Shown piece after piece: positions 31,179 through 38,904 of a DNA stretch of 42,881 nt (within the stretch, counting starts at the first letter, position 1; the number at the start of each line of letters is the position of its first letter). A program made the position numbers and the translations under genes. The notes under the pieces are model-generated. The model was not told where the DNA came from. It saw nothing but the letters and a program-made list of their open reading frames with translations, and made no database searches. The stretch comes from a virus: IMG/VR virus record IMGVR_UViG_3300044679_000070, positions 1 to 42,881 of that record; one strand, given 5' to 3'.

Positions 31179-31611
31179 CACACCCGACGGCTTGACCGAC
31201 GAGGAGCAAGCCTACGTCGACGGTCTGCGCGAGCTGGCCGACTGGCTTGAAGCGCATCCCGCAGCCCGTCCATCGTTCGGCGGCTTCGACCCGGTGAGGC
31301 TGCTCTGGCCGTGCGGAGACAGCAGGGATGGACTCGCCGCCGCGGCTCGCGTCCTCGGCCGCGCAGCGAAGAGCAGCGACTCGAAGTGGGTGAACGTCAC
31401 GCGCCTCTTCGGTCCACACCAGATCCAGGCGTATGCCAGCCACGAGGCCGTCTGCGAACGGGTCGTCGTCGGCACCGAGACAATCGAGACTGAGGTCCCT
31501 GATCCGGAGGCGCTCAAGAACGTCCCGACGATCAAGGTCACCGAGACCGTGGAGCAGGTCGAGTGGCGCTGCCCACCGAGTCTTCTCGCCGCGACGGAGG
31601 GACCCTCGTGA
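31159..31611 (+). CDS. Conserved-type early phage protein
   Basis: 150 residues, GTG with GGAGG at 31149-31153. LTDEEQAYVDGLRELADWLE, AHPAARPSF and RVLGRAAKSSDSKWVNVTRL followed by FGPHQIQAYASHEAVCERVV are a pattern I know from many actinophage early genes of unknown function ('l..l..fLe.hP.lp.P.......'). Ends WRCPPSLLAA. Confidence 0.65.
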   Translation: MTAANIDTPDGLTDEEQAYVDGLRELADWLEAHPAARPSFGGFDPVRLLWPCGDSRDGLAAAARVLGRAAKSSDSKWVNVTRLFGPHQIQAYASHEAVCERVVVGTETIETEVPDPEALKNVPTIKVTETVEQVEWRCPPSLLAATEGPS

Positions 31612-31994
31612 GCGGCTATGACGACATCCTCGGGCCGCCTGTCGACCCTCGGTATCGGATCGCGGTGGAACTTCAACGCCAGCGGCGGCCTGCGCCGCCT
31701 ATCGCGTGCACGCCGACCGATCTTGAGGAGACTGGCGACGGCTGGGTAGGGCTCCTGGTCGTTCTCGGCGACGAGGGCTGGGTGCTTTCCGAGCGCCGCT
31801 CGGATGGGCGGACGGTGCTGTGGGCGAACAACGGTAATGGCAGCTATGTCTGCGGCGTCTACGGTGATACGGCGAAGGACCGCGCTCTCGCGTTGTTCAA
31901 GAAGCTGTACTCCGATGAGCCTGACGCGATCGCGTGTGCGAGCGCCTTCTGGCCACCACCCGCGCCGGTAGCGCAGATCGGAGCGCGGCTATGA
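31608..31994 (+). CDS. Early protein, unknown
   Basis: 128 residues, GTG start in GTGA overlap with the preceding gene. DPRYRIAVELQRQRRPAPPI then WVGLLVVLGDEGWVLSERRS: mixed alpha/beta with Trp and Tyr pairs. No family recognised; part of a run of small coupled early genes. Confidence 0.55.
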   Translation: MSGYDDILGPPVDPRYRIAVELQRQRRPAPPIACTPTDLEETGDGWVGLLVVLGDEGWVLSERRSDGRTVLWANNGNGSYVCGVYGDTAKDRALALFKKLYSDEPDAIACASAFWPPPAPVAQIGARL

Positions 31995-32431
31995 CCGCGA
32001 CCACGGAACTCCGCTGGGAGCCGGGAAGCCTCCCCGCCACCGTGCTTGAGCGGATCCTGCTCGACGTCCTCGCCGACCTGTACCGCGCCACCCCACGGTA
32101 CGAGCACACCACCGGATTCCGGGAGCGCCACTACCGCGAACGCCTCGAACAGATCTCCGAGGCCGCGACCGGCATCCCCCTCTGCGGACTCCCCGCACGG
32201 ACCAACGGCCGGGAGGTCACCGAAGCGGAGGTTGACACCGCCGTCCAACGGTTTCACGCCACCTACGGGCAGGTCTACAGCGCGTCCGCCGTGAGCGCCG
32301 GCCCGCAGCAGGCGCACGACGAAGCCGTCCAAGAAGGCATCGAAGCCGTCCTCACCGGCCCCCCGTGCGCCGGGTTCGGATCGGCGATCCCTGTCACCCG
32401 CGAAGAGTTCGAAACCGGGGGTGCAGCGTGA
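31991..32431 (+). CDS. Early protein, unknown, helical
   Basis: 146 residues, ATG in ATGA overlap. LERILLDVLADLYRATPRY, HYRERLEQISEAATGIPLCG and EVTEAEVDTAVQRFHATYGQ predict a mostly helical protein. No recognised motif. GTGA overlap with the next gene. Confidence 0.55.
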   Translation: MTATTELRWEPGSLPATVLERILLDVLADLYRATPRYEHTTGFRERHYRERLEQISEAATGIPLCGLPARTNGREVTEAEVDTAVQRFHATYGQVYSASAVSAGPQQAHDEAVQEGIEAVLTGPPCAGFGSAIPVTREEFETGGAA

Positions 32432-32604
32432 CGACCGTCCCGCACCGCATCAGCACCTACCGCGAAGACGGCAGCGCATCAGCTCGCCGTCAGCAGCGCG
32501 GTCACCTCAAGCGCAACGACCACGTCTCCGCGCGCGAACTCCGCCGCGAGCAAGAACGCCGTGAACGCAAACACCGCGCACGGTGGCTCGAGGTGACGGC
32601 ATGA
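32428..32604 (+). CDS. Small very basic protein
   Basis: 58 residues, about one third Arg/Lys/His (RRQQRGHLKRNDHVSARELR, REQERRERKHRARW). Probably binds nucleic acid or is disordered. Coupled on both sides. Confidence 0.5.
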   Translation: MTTVPHRISTYREDGSASARRQQRGHLKRNDHVSARELRREQERRERKHRARWLEVTA

Positions 32605-33470
32605 CCGCGCCGGGGATCCACATCATGAGCGCCGAGGCGTATCACGGCGATCCGTGTGACCGGCCGAGCCTGAGCGCGTCGATCGCTCACATCCTGCTCG
32701 ACAAGAGCCCGCTGCACGCCTGGTACGCGCACCCGCGTTTGAACCCCGACTTCGTCCGCAAGGAAGAGAAGAAGTTCGACGTCGGCACCGCCGCGCACGC
32801 CCTCCTGTTCGAGGACACCCAGCCCGCGATCATCGACGCGCCCGACTGGCGAACGAAGAAGGCGCAAGAAGAACGCGACGAAGCACGCGCCGCCGGCCTC
32901 ACACCTCTGCTCGCCAAGCAAGCCGTCGAGGTGACCGCCATGGTCGACGCAGTCCGCGGCCAGCTCGACGAGCTCGACATCGACCCGCCCCTGTTCCGAG
33001 AAGGGACGCCCGAGAAGACGCTCGTGTGGGAAGACACCGGCGGCGTCATCTGCCGCGCGCGCGTGGACTACCTCCACGACGACTACACCGCGATCGACGA
33101 CATGAAGACCGCCGGGCGGTCCGCGAACCCGTTCCAATGGACGCGCAACACGCTCTGGTCGATCGGAGCAGACGTGCAGGTCGGATTCAACCGCCGGGCC
33201 GTGAAAAAGCTCACCGGCCAGGACGCATGGTTCCGGTACGTCGTCGTCGAGACCGCGCCGCCTTACGCCCTCTCGATCGTGGACCTCTCACCCGCCGCTC
33301 TGGCGCTCGCTGACGCGAAGGTCGAGAAGGCGATCGCCATCTGGCGCCGCTGCCTGGACACCGACGTCTGGCCGTCCTATCCGCAGCAGGTCGTGAGCGC
33401 CGAGCCGCTCCCGTGGCACGAAGCCGCGTGGTTAGAGCAGCAGGCGATCGAAGAGGAGCTGGCCGCGTGA
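32601..33470 (+). CDS. RecE-like PD-(D/E)XK exonuclease
   Basis: 289 residues. Resects DNA ends for phage recombination. PSLSASIAHILLDKSPLHAW and GTAAHALLFED (His66) are typical of RecE/Cas4-like nucleases ('lSaS.i..l..sP.h', 'G.a.H.lll'). Active-site core: ICRARVDYLHDDYTAIDDMK with Asp156, Asp167 and Lys169. ATGA coupling before and GTGA after; the next gene is a P-loop ATPase, so the pair is likely one recombination unit. Confidence 0.8.
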   Translation: MTAPGIHIMSAEAYHGDPCDRPSLSASIAHILLDKSPLHAWYAHPRLNPDFVRKEEKKFDVGTAAHALLFEDTQPAIIDAPDWRTKKAQEERDEARAAGLTPLLAKQAVEVTAMVDAVRGQLDELDIDPPLFREGTPEKTLVWEDTGGVICRARVDYLHDDYTAIDDMKTAGRSANPFQWTRNTLWSIGADVQVGFNRRAVKKLTGQDAWFRYVVVETAPPYALSIVDLSPAALALADAKVEKAIAIWRRCLDTDVWPSYPQQVVSAEPLPWHEAAWLEQQAIEEELAA

Positions 33471-34468
33471 GCCCGTTCACGATCAGACCAGCGAAGCGAG
33501 AGAACGTGTGGCTCCTCCTCGGCCTCGCTGGCGGTACCGGCAGCGGGAAGACCTACAGCGCGATGCGCCTCGCGAAGGGACTCGCCGGCGACGCGCGATT
33601 CGGAGCTGTCGATACCGAGAACGGGCGGGCGTCGCACTATGCGGACGAGTTCGCGTTCGACGTGGTCGACCTGGGCGCCCCGTTCCGACCTGAGCGGTAC
33701 AGCGAAGCGATCCAGACCCTCGCCGACGCCAACTACCCCGTGATCGTCGTCGACTCGATGACGCACGAGTGGGACGGCGACGGCGGGATGCTCGAGTGGC
33801 ATGAGCAGGAGATGGGCGGCCGCGAGGCCAAGAATCTCGCGGGGTGGATCAAGCCGAAGATGGCGCACCGCAAGTTCGTCACCCACCTGCTGCAGCTCCA
33901 CGCGCACATCATCCTGTGCTTCCGCGCCGCCGAGCGCGTCGAGATGGTCAAGAACCCGCAGACTGGGAAGCAAGAGATCGTCCCTAAGCGGTCGCTGACC
34001 GGCCTTGATGGGTGGGTGCCGATCTCGGAGAAGACGCTGCCGTTCGAGCTCACCCTGTCGCTGCTGCTGACCCCGGACGCGCCGGGGATCCCGAAGCCGA
34101 TCAAGCTGCAGCAGCAGCACCGGCTCCTGCTGCCGCTCGACCAGCCGATCAGCGAACAGACCGGCATCGCGCTCGCGCAGTGGGCACGCGGCGACGCCGG
34201 CAAAGAAGACCCTGAGGAGCTGCCCGAGTTGATCACCGACGTTCTCGCGATCTCTGACCAGCTTGGCAAGCGTGACGAGACGACCGCGGCGATCACCAAG
34301 AACCGCAGGAAGAACGCCGCGAACCTCGCCGCGCACGCCGACTGGCTCCGCGGCCTGCTGGACCGCGGTCGCGTGCAGGTCGACGCGCTCGCCGCCGAGC
34401 CCGAGCAGGACCCATTCGCGGACCTTCCGCCCACAGAGCCGTCTGACCCAACCCCAACCGAGGAGTAG
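33467..34468 (+). CDS. P-loop ATPase of recombination module (Sak4/RecA-like)
   Basis: 333 residues, GTG in GTGA overlap with the exonuclease gene. Walker A GGTGSGKT (22-29), Walker B VIVVDS (92-97). The size, the VDSMTHEWDG following Walker B and the downstream neighbour context match AAA_24/Sak4-type proteins that promote single-strand annealing next to an exonuclease. The tail after 280 is acidic and Pro-rich (EPSDPTPTEE), as in many DNA-end-processing partners that bind SSB. Confidence 0.7.
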   Translation: MSPFTIRPAKRENVWLLLGLAGGTGSGKTYSAMRLAKGLAGDARFGAVDTENGRASHYADEFAFDVVDLGAPFRPERYSEAIQTLADANYPVIVVDSMTHEWDGDGGMLEWHEQEMGGREAKNLAGWIKPKMAHRKFVTHLLQLHAHIILCFRAAERVEMVKNPQTGKQEIVPKRSLTGLDGWVPISEKTLPFELTLSLLLTPDAPGIPKPIKLQQQHRLLLPLDQPISEQTGIALAQWARGDAGKEDPEELPELITDVLAISDQLGKRDETTAAITKNRRKNAANLAAHADWLRGLLDRGRVQVDALAAEPEQDPFADLPPTEPSDPTPTEE

Positions 34469-34936
34469 ATGATGGGAACCCTCACCGACGATCGATCCGC
34501 CACCCAGCTCCGCGAGGAGAAGGAGGCGCGCGAAGCCCGTGAAGAAGCCAAGCACGCGGAGGAGCGGGAGCGTGCCGAGCTCGTGCAGGCCGAAGAGGCC
34601 GCAGCGACACGAGCGGCCGCGACCCAGAACGGCCACGGCCGGAACGGCGCTAACGTCGACGCGCAAGACGGCCTGTTCGACACCGTCATCGAAGACAGCG
34701 CTCTCGAAGAAGCCTTGGAGGCTCGTGAGAAGGTCAAGGCATCACGTGCCGCGTTGAACGCCAAGTTCCGGGAGGCCGACGAGACAGCGAAGGGTCTGCT
34801 CTCCGCGCTCGGCCTTGAGAAGGACACCGTGGTGCGGATCGGACGGTTCCGGATCACGCTGAGCGAGATCGAAGCGCGGTCAGTCTCGTTCGAGACCGAG
34901 GCGTCCGAGCGGCTCACGATCACCGCTGCCGACTGA
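34469..34936 (+). CDS. Coiled-coil early protein
   Basis: 155 residues directly after the ATPase stop; ATG at 34469 or 34472 (GAGGAG six bases before the second). First 45 residues are a highly charged helix (REEKEAREAREEAKHAEERE). The C-terminal third (TVVRIGRFRITLSEIEARSV) is a small domain. Probably accompanies the recombination pair; unknown. Confidence 0.55.
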   Translation: MMGTLTDDRSATQLREEKEAREAREEAKHAEERERAELVQAEEAAATRAAATQNGHGRNGANVDAQDGLFDTVIEDSALEEALEAREKVKASRAALNAKFREADETAKGLLSALGLEKDTVVRIGRFRITLSEIEARSVSFETEASERLTITAAD

Positions 34937-34937
34937 C

Positions 34938-35096
34938 ATGGGCGCGTCCTCACCAATGCGCCCGGTTCACGTCGGGCGCCGAATCAAGCTCTACCGGGCC
35001 GAGAGGGGTGTCCACGCCTATCCCGGGCTGCATCTCTGGCTCGGCCCTAAATACGGGCACCTGCGTCTCTGGCCGCCGAAGCTGGTGCGCGGGTGA
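34938..35096 (+). CDS. 52-residue early protein
   Basis: ATG one base after the preceding stop; stop overlaps the GTG of the resolvase gene. Encodes VGRRIKLYRAERGVHAYPGL then HLWLGPKYGHLRLWPPKLVR: short strands with Trp and Leu repeats. Unknown. Confidence 0.5.
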   Translation: MGASSPMRPVHVGRRIKLYRAERGVHAYPGLHLWLGPKYGHLRLWPPKLVRG

Positions 35097-35629
35097 CTCA
35101 GCTTCGTTTCTTCGTGCCCGGCCGCCCCCAGACGGCCGGGTCCAAGACCGCGGTTCCGATGGGCGCCCGCATGGGCGTCATCGAGGCCGGCTCGAAGGCA
35201 TCCCGGCTGCGGAAGAAGACGTGGCGGGGGGATCTCCGCGACGCGGCGCTCACCGCCCTCGATGACGCGAGCGTTCATGGGCTGATCCGTGACCCTGTCG
35301 CGCTGACCGTAGTGATCGTGCGTCGCCGGCCGGTTGCGCAGGTACGCACCGGCCGTCACGCCGGCGAGGTCAAGGAGTGGGCCAGCGCGCTGCTGCCCGT
35401 CGAGCGTCCTGACACCGTCAAGATCGTCCGCGCCGCCGAGGACGCCCTCACTGGCGTCGTGTGGGTCGACGACTCGCAGATCGTCCGGCACTCCCTGCAC
35501 AAGGCGTTCGGCGACCAGGTCGGCCTTACGTCGACCGTGGAGGGCCTGTTTGTAGCGGTTGACCCTGTTGCCGGGTATATGGGCCCGCAGATCAGCTTCA
35601 CCGTCCGAGATATGGCGGTCGCAGCGTGA
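35093..35629 (+). CDS. RusA-like Holliday junction resolvase with altered active site
   Basis: 178 residues, GTG in GTGA overlap. RusA enzymes resolve four-way junctions as dimers. FFVPGRPQTAGSKTA and RPDTVKIVRAAEDALTGVVW followed by VDDSQIV are the family's landmarks. RusA normally has PDxDN with two catalytic Asp (D70, D72 in E. coli) and a later Asp (D91). Here Asp107 is present, the second position is Val109, and the later DD (126-127) is kept. The change may weaken or end catalysis. Confidence 0.75.
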   Translation: MTQLRFFVPGRPQTAGSKTAVPMGARMGVIEAGSKASRLRKKTWRGDLRDAALTALDDASVHGLIRDPVALTVVIVRRRPVAQVRTGRHAGEVKEWASALLPVERPDTVKIVRAAEDALTGVVWVDDSQIVRHSLHKAFGDQVGLTSTVEGLFVAVDPVAGYMGPQISFTVRDMAVAA

Positions 35630-36492
35630 GACCTCGGATCCGGACCCTCAAGCCCGAGTTCTATGGCGACGAGCTCGTGTGCGCCATCAGTCGGGACGCG
35701 CGCCTCACCACGGTGGGCCTGATCAGCGCCGCTGATGATCGCGGTCGCCTGGAGTTCAGTGTCCCCGCGATCCGCGGGTTTGTGTTCCCGCGCGACAAGC
35801 TCTCGGACCGGCACGTCGCCCGGTGGATCGCGGAGATCACCGGCATCGGTATCGCCGTTGTCTATGAGGTGACGTGGCCCTATCTGTGGCTCCCGAACTT
35901 CTGGAAGCACCAGGTCATCAACCGGCCAACCGAGTCTGTGCTGCCACCGCATCCCGACGATCCCTACGGGGAGTTTCCTGTCGCCGAAGCGATGAAGAAA
36001 TTCCGTGAGGACTCAGTGGTTAATCACGGAGGGCTCACTCCCTCACGCGCAGGCGCGCGTTCCAGTTCCATTTCCCTTCCTGGTGTTGACGTTCGAACTA
36101 CACCAACCGATGTGGCGCGTGAGGCGCGCAAGGTCATAGACCAGGACCAGCTTCCTGACGACTTTGATCTGGAGCTCAGCGCTCGTGCTCTCGAGGTACT
36201 CGCCGTGCTCCTCGGGGTTCAGGCGGAGCGGGGTGGCACCGTCCCGACGTTGCGTGGGGTGGGGCTGGCGATGCGCCGGTTCCCCGGTCGTGATCACCTC
36301 AGGGTCGTTCGGGAACTTGAGCACTGGGCGCTTGCTGGAACGGGGCAGCGTAAGACGGTGCGGGACTGGGCGCGTACTTTCGGCACGTTCCTCGACGGGT
36401 CGGAGGATGCGACACCGTCGCGTAGCGGGAACGGCAATGGCGGTCGCCCGAAGGCGTCGGTCGCGAAGCGCAACGAGCTGATGGGCCTATGA
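35626..36492 (+). CDS. Replication initiator-like protein
   Basis: 288 residues, GTG in GTGA overlap. RIRTLKPEFYGDELVCAISR and LTTVGLISAADDRGRLEFSV are the standard N-terminus of phage replisome organisers of Gram-positive siphoviruses ('iRtiKPeff.de....l.....r....glw..aDdeGr'). WLPNFWKHQVINRPT is also typical. C-terminal 80 residues are basic. Followed immediately by a helicase loader, as in other phage initiation pairs. Confidence 0.75.
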   Translation: MRPRIRTLKPEFYGDELVCAISRDARLTTVGLISAADDRGRLEFSVPAIRGFVFPRDKLSDRHVARWIAEITGIGIAVVYEVTWPYLWLPNFWKHQVINRPTESVLPPHPDDPYGEFPVAEAMKKFREDSVVNHGGLTPSRAGARSSSISLPGVDVRTTPTDVAREARKVIDQDQLPDDFDLELSARALEVLAVLLGVQAERGGTVPTLRGVGLAMRRFPGRDHLRVVRELEHWALAGTGQRKTVRDWARTFGTFLDGSEDATPSRSGNGNGGRPKASVAKRNELMGL

Positions 36493-37379
36493 CCGAGCCG
36501 CGTCATAGCCAGCCGAAGCCGCTGCACTTCCTCGGTCTGGCGGAGCGGCTCGGCGTTGATCTCAACGCTGCAGTCGCGGAGGCGCAGACGGCGACCGGCC
36601 AAAGGTATTTGTCGCACGCCGAGCTCGCCGACCGTCGCGGCTGGAAGGACCGCGACGTCTGCTCGGGGCAGCTGGTGGTGTTGGATCGCGACGATCGGGT
36701 TTGGGTGGTGAGGTGCGATGTTTGTGGGTGGGAGGGCGGCTTGCCGGAGCGCGAGGCGGACCCGAAGGCTCGGGCTAGCTGGCTGGTTGACCGGGCTGGG
36801 CTGCCGGAGCGGTTTCTCTCCAAGCAGTTCGAGAAGACGTCGGCGGCGAACGAGTTCACTCGCCGGTCGCTGTGGTCATGGATCGCGTCTGAAAGGCTGG
36901 CGCCGGCGCCGGCGTTGTTCGGGTTGCCGGGCCGCGGCAAGACGCACTTGTTCGTGTTCGTGCTTCGGGAGCTCGTGGTTCGGCGTCAGAAGCCGGTGCT
37001 GTTCCGTACCGCGCCGCAGCTTCTGTCTGATCTGCAGGCGGCGATGAACACGCCGGGCTATGACGAGCAGTGGCGCCAGCTTGTGAGCACGCCGCTGTTA
37101 GCCCTCGATGATCTCGGTGCGGAGATGGACACTGACTGGCGGACGGACCGGATCGCTGCGCTCGTCGATGAGCGCTACCGGGCCGATTTGCCGTTGGCGG
37201 TTACGACGAACATCGCGCCGGACCGGTGGGATGACGCGTTTGATGGTCGGACCGCGAGTCGGCTGCGGGAGATGACGTTCCCGCTCGAGCTTGTCGGCGA
37301 TGACCGTCGCGTGAACGACGGTAAGCAGCTTGCGCTTGTTGGCGCGCCTGCAGTCTCTCAACTCGAAGGGAAGGACTGA
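36489..37379 (+). CDS. DnaC-like helicase loader ATPase
   Basis: 296 residues, ATGA overlap with the initiator. Walker A GLPGRGKT (145-152), Walker B LLALDDLG (203-210, Asp207 and Asp208), sensor-like VTTNIAPDRWDDAF and arginine finger region DGRTASRLREM. VVRCDVCGWEGG near residue 73 adds a CxxC and may bind zinc. Loads the replicative helicase, of host or phage origin (none coded in this window). Confidence 0.85.
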   Translation: MTEPRHSQPKPLHFLGLAERLGVDLNAAVAEAQTATGQRYLSHAELADRRGWKDRDVCSGQLVVLDRDDRVWVVRCDVCGWEGGLPEREADPKARASWLVDRAGLPERFLSKQFEKTSAANEFTRRSLWSWIASERLAPAPALFGLPGRGKTHLFVFVLRELVVRRQKPVLFRTAPQLLSDLQAAMNTPGYDEQWRQLVSTPLLALDDLGAEMDTDWRTDRIAALVDERYRADLPLAVTTNIAPDRWDDAFDGRTASRLREMTFPLELVGDDRRVNDGKQLALVGAPAVSQLEGKD

Positions 37380-37382
37380 GCT

Positions 37383-37709
37383 ATGGGCACAGTGACGGTG
37401 GAGCTGTCGGCTCCGGAGCGCACGCTGCTGCAGCGTCAGGAGGCGCTGATCAAGGCGAACGTGGTGCGGAGCAAGCGGAAGGATTTGAAGCGTGATCTGA
37501 AGGCTGGCCGCGAGTCGGTGGTGTCGCTGCTGCTCGATCCGCCGGAGGAGCTGCTGACCATGAAGGTGATGGACCTGCTGCTCGCTTTGCCGAAGTGGGG
37601 GAGCGTGAAGGTGAACCGTGTTCTGCGGGTGCACCGGATCTCGCCGTCGAAGACGATCGGCGGGTTGTCTGAGAGGCAGCGTGGCGAGCTGCTCGGAGCG
37701 CTGCGATGA
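37383..37709 (+). CDS. mIHF-like nucleoid protein
   Basis: 108 residues. LKAGRESVVSLLLDPPEELL, MKVMDLLLALPKWGSVKVNR and ISPSKTIGGLSERQRGELLG match the actinobacterial integration host factor (mIHF) family, whose H2TH-like fold has 'MkV..LL..LP..G...a...m...gi......r.lg..q...Ll'. It bends DNA; host mIHF supports mycobacteriophage L5 integration. Placed after the helicase loader, so it may act in phage replication or excision. Start ATG behind GAAGGGAAGG. Confidence 0.8.
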   Translation: MGTVTVELSAPERTLLQRQEALIKANVVRSKRKDLKRDLKAGRESVVSLLLDPPEELLTMKVMDLLLALPKWGSVKVNRVLRVHRISPSKTIGGLSERQRGELLGALR

Positions 37710-38038
37710 GCGTCGACACGCAGAACGACACCGACCGACTGGCAGAGGTGTTCCGCCAGCTCAGCGGCCCGGAACGCCAACTCCTCGTCTGCGCGCTCGC
37801 CGGTAACCATCCGCCCAACCTCGCACCGATTAGGCCACGGGTGCTGCGGGGATTGGCCAAGGCCGACGCACGCCTTACTCGGGAGCTTCGCGCTGAGGCG
37901 CGTGCCGCGACTGTGGGTCAGCCATGGACGGACGCCGACGGCACCCATGCCCACGAGTGGGGCCCGTGGCAGGCCGACCCGATCGGTGCTGTGCGCGTGT
38001 GCGCATGCGGCGCGTTTGAAGCGAGGCACGAAGGATGA
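37706..38038 (+). CDS. Early protein, unknown
   Basis: 110 residues in an ATGA overlap. Helical front (DRLAEVFRQLSGPERQLLV), then Pro/Arg segment and a C-terminal AHEWGPWQADPIGAVRVCAC with Cys pair and His residues, a possible zinc site. Unknown family. Confidence 0.55.
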   Translation: MSVDTQNDTDRLAEVFRQLSGPERQLLVCALAGNHPPNLAPIRPRVLRGLAKADARLTRELRAEARAATVGQPWTDADGTHAHEWGPWQADPIGAVRVCACGAFEARHEG

Positions 38039-38904
38039 GCCAGTCGACTGCGATCGAGTGGACCGACGTGAGCTGGAACCCGGTGCACGGGTGCAGCAAG
38101 GTCAGCCCGGGATGCGCGCACTGTTACGCGGCGACGCTGAGCCTGCGATACGGGCAGACGAAGAAGCCGTGGACGCCAGCGAACGCTGCCGAGAACGTGA
38201 TGTTGAAGCCGCACAAGCTGCGGGAGCCGCTGAGCAACGCGAAGGAGTGGCGTGGCCTCGGCGCCGCAGCGGCGGCGGCTGGGATGGCGGACGGGAAGCT
38301 TGTGTTCGTCAACTCGACGAGCGATCTGTTCCACGAGGAAGTGCCGTCGACCTTCATCATCGACGTGTTCAACGTGATGGGGGAGGCGCGCCAGCACACG
38401 TTTCAGATCCTCACCAAGCGCCCCGAGCGGATGGCGAACATGCTGCGTTCATGGCCGCTGCGCGAGCACTGGCCGAACGTGTGGCTCGGCGTGTCGATCG
38501 AGAATCGGCGGTTCGCCGGTCGGGCGGACTGGCTCCGGCTAATCAGCCCGGCGGTGAGGTTCATCTCGGCCGAGCCGTTGCTGGGCCCGCTCGTTGGCAT
38601 GGAGAAGCGCCAGCAGGACTACCCGATCCGGGCTGGACGACCGCACGGTGTTGTTCAAGAGACGTGGCGCCCCGGGCTCGACCTGACCGGCATCGACTGG
38701 CTGATCATCGGCGGCGAGAGCGGCCCTGGACATCGTCGGATGGACTTGCAGCGGGCGCGGGACCTGAGAGACGCGGCGCAGCACGGGGGGACCGCCCTGT
38801 TCGTGAAGCAGCTCGGCGGAGCGCGCCCCGGAACCGAGCTGGAGGACCTGCCGGCTGACCTGCGTGTGCGCGAGTTTCCGACGCGGGCGGAGGCCACGGC
38901 GTGA
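38035..38904 (+). CDS. Phage Gp37/Gp68 family (DUF5131) protein
   Basis: 289 residues. IEWTDVSWNPVHGCSKVSPG then CAHCYAATLSLRYG is the family's hallmark N-terminus, with Cys20, Cys27 and Cys30 resembling a radical-SAM iron-sulphur site. TSDLFHEEVP, ILTKRPERM, LGVSIEN, FISAEPLLGPL and IIGGESGPGHR follow in the usual order. The family is widespread in phages; its reaction is unproven to my knowledge, DNA or nucleotide modification being suspected. Coupled to the helicase-methyltransferase gene by GTGA. Confidence 0.85.
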   Translation: MSQSTAIEWTDVSWNPVHGCSKVSPGCAHCYAATLSLRYGQTKKPWTPANAAENVMLKPHKLREPLSNAKEWRGLGAAAAAAGMADGKLVFVNSTSDLFHEEVPSTFIIDVFNVMGEARQHTFQILTKRPERMANMLRSWPLREHWPNVWLGVSIENRRFAGRADWLRLISPAVRFISAEPLLGPLVGMEKRQQDYPIRAGRPHGVVQETWRPGLDLTGIDWLIIGGESGPGHRRMDLQRARDLRDAAQHGGTALFVKQLGGARPGTELEDLPADLRVREFPTRAEATA

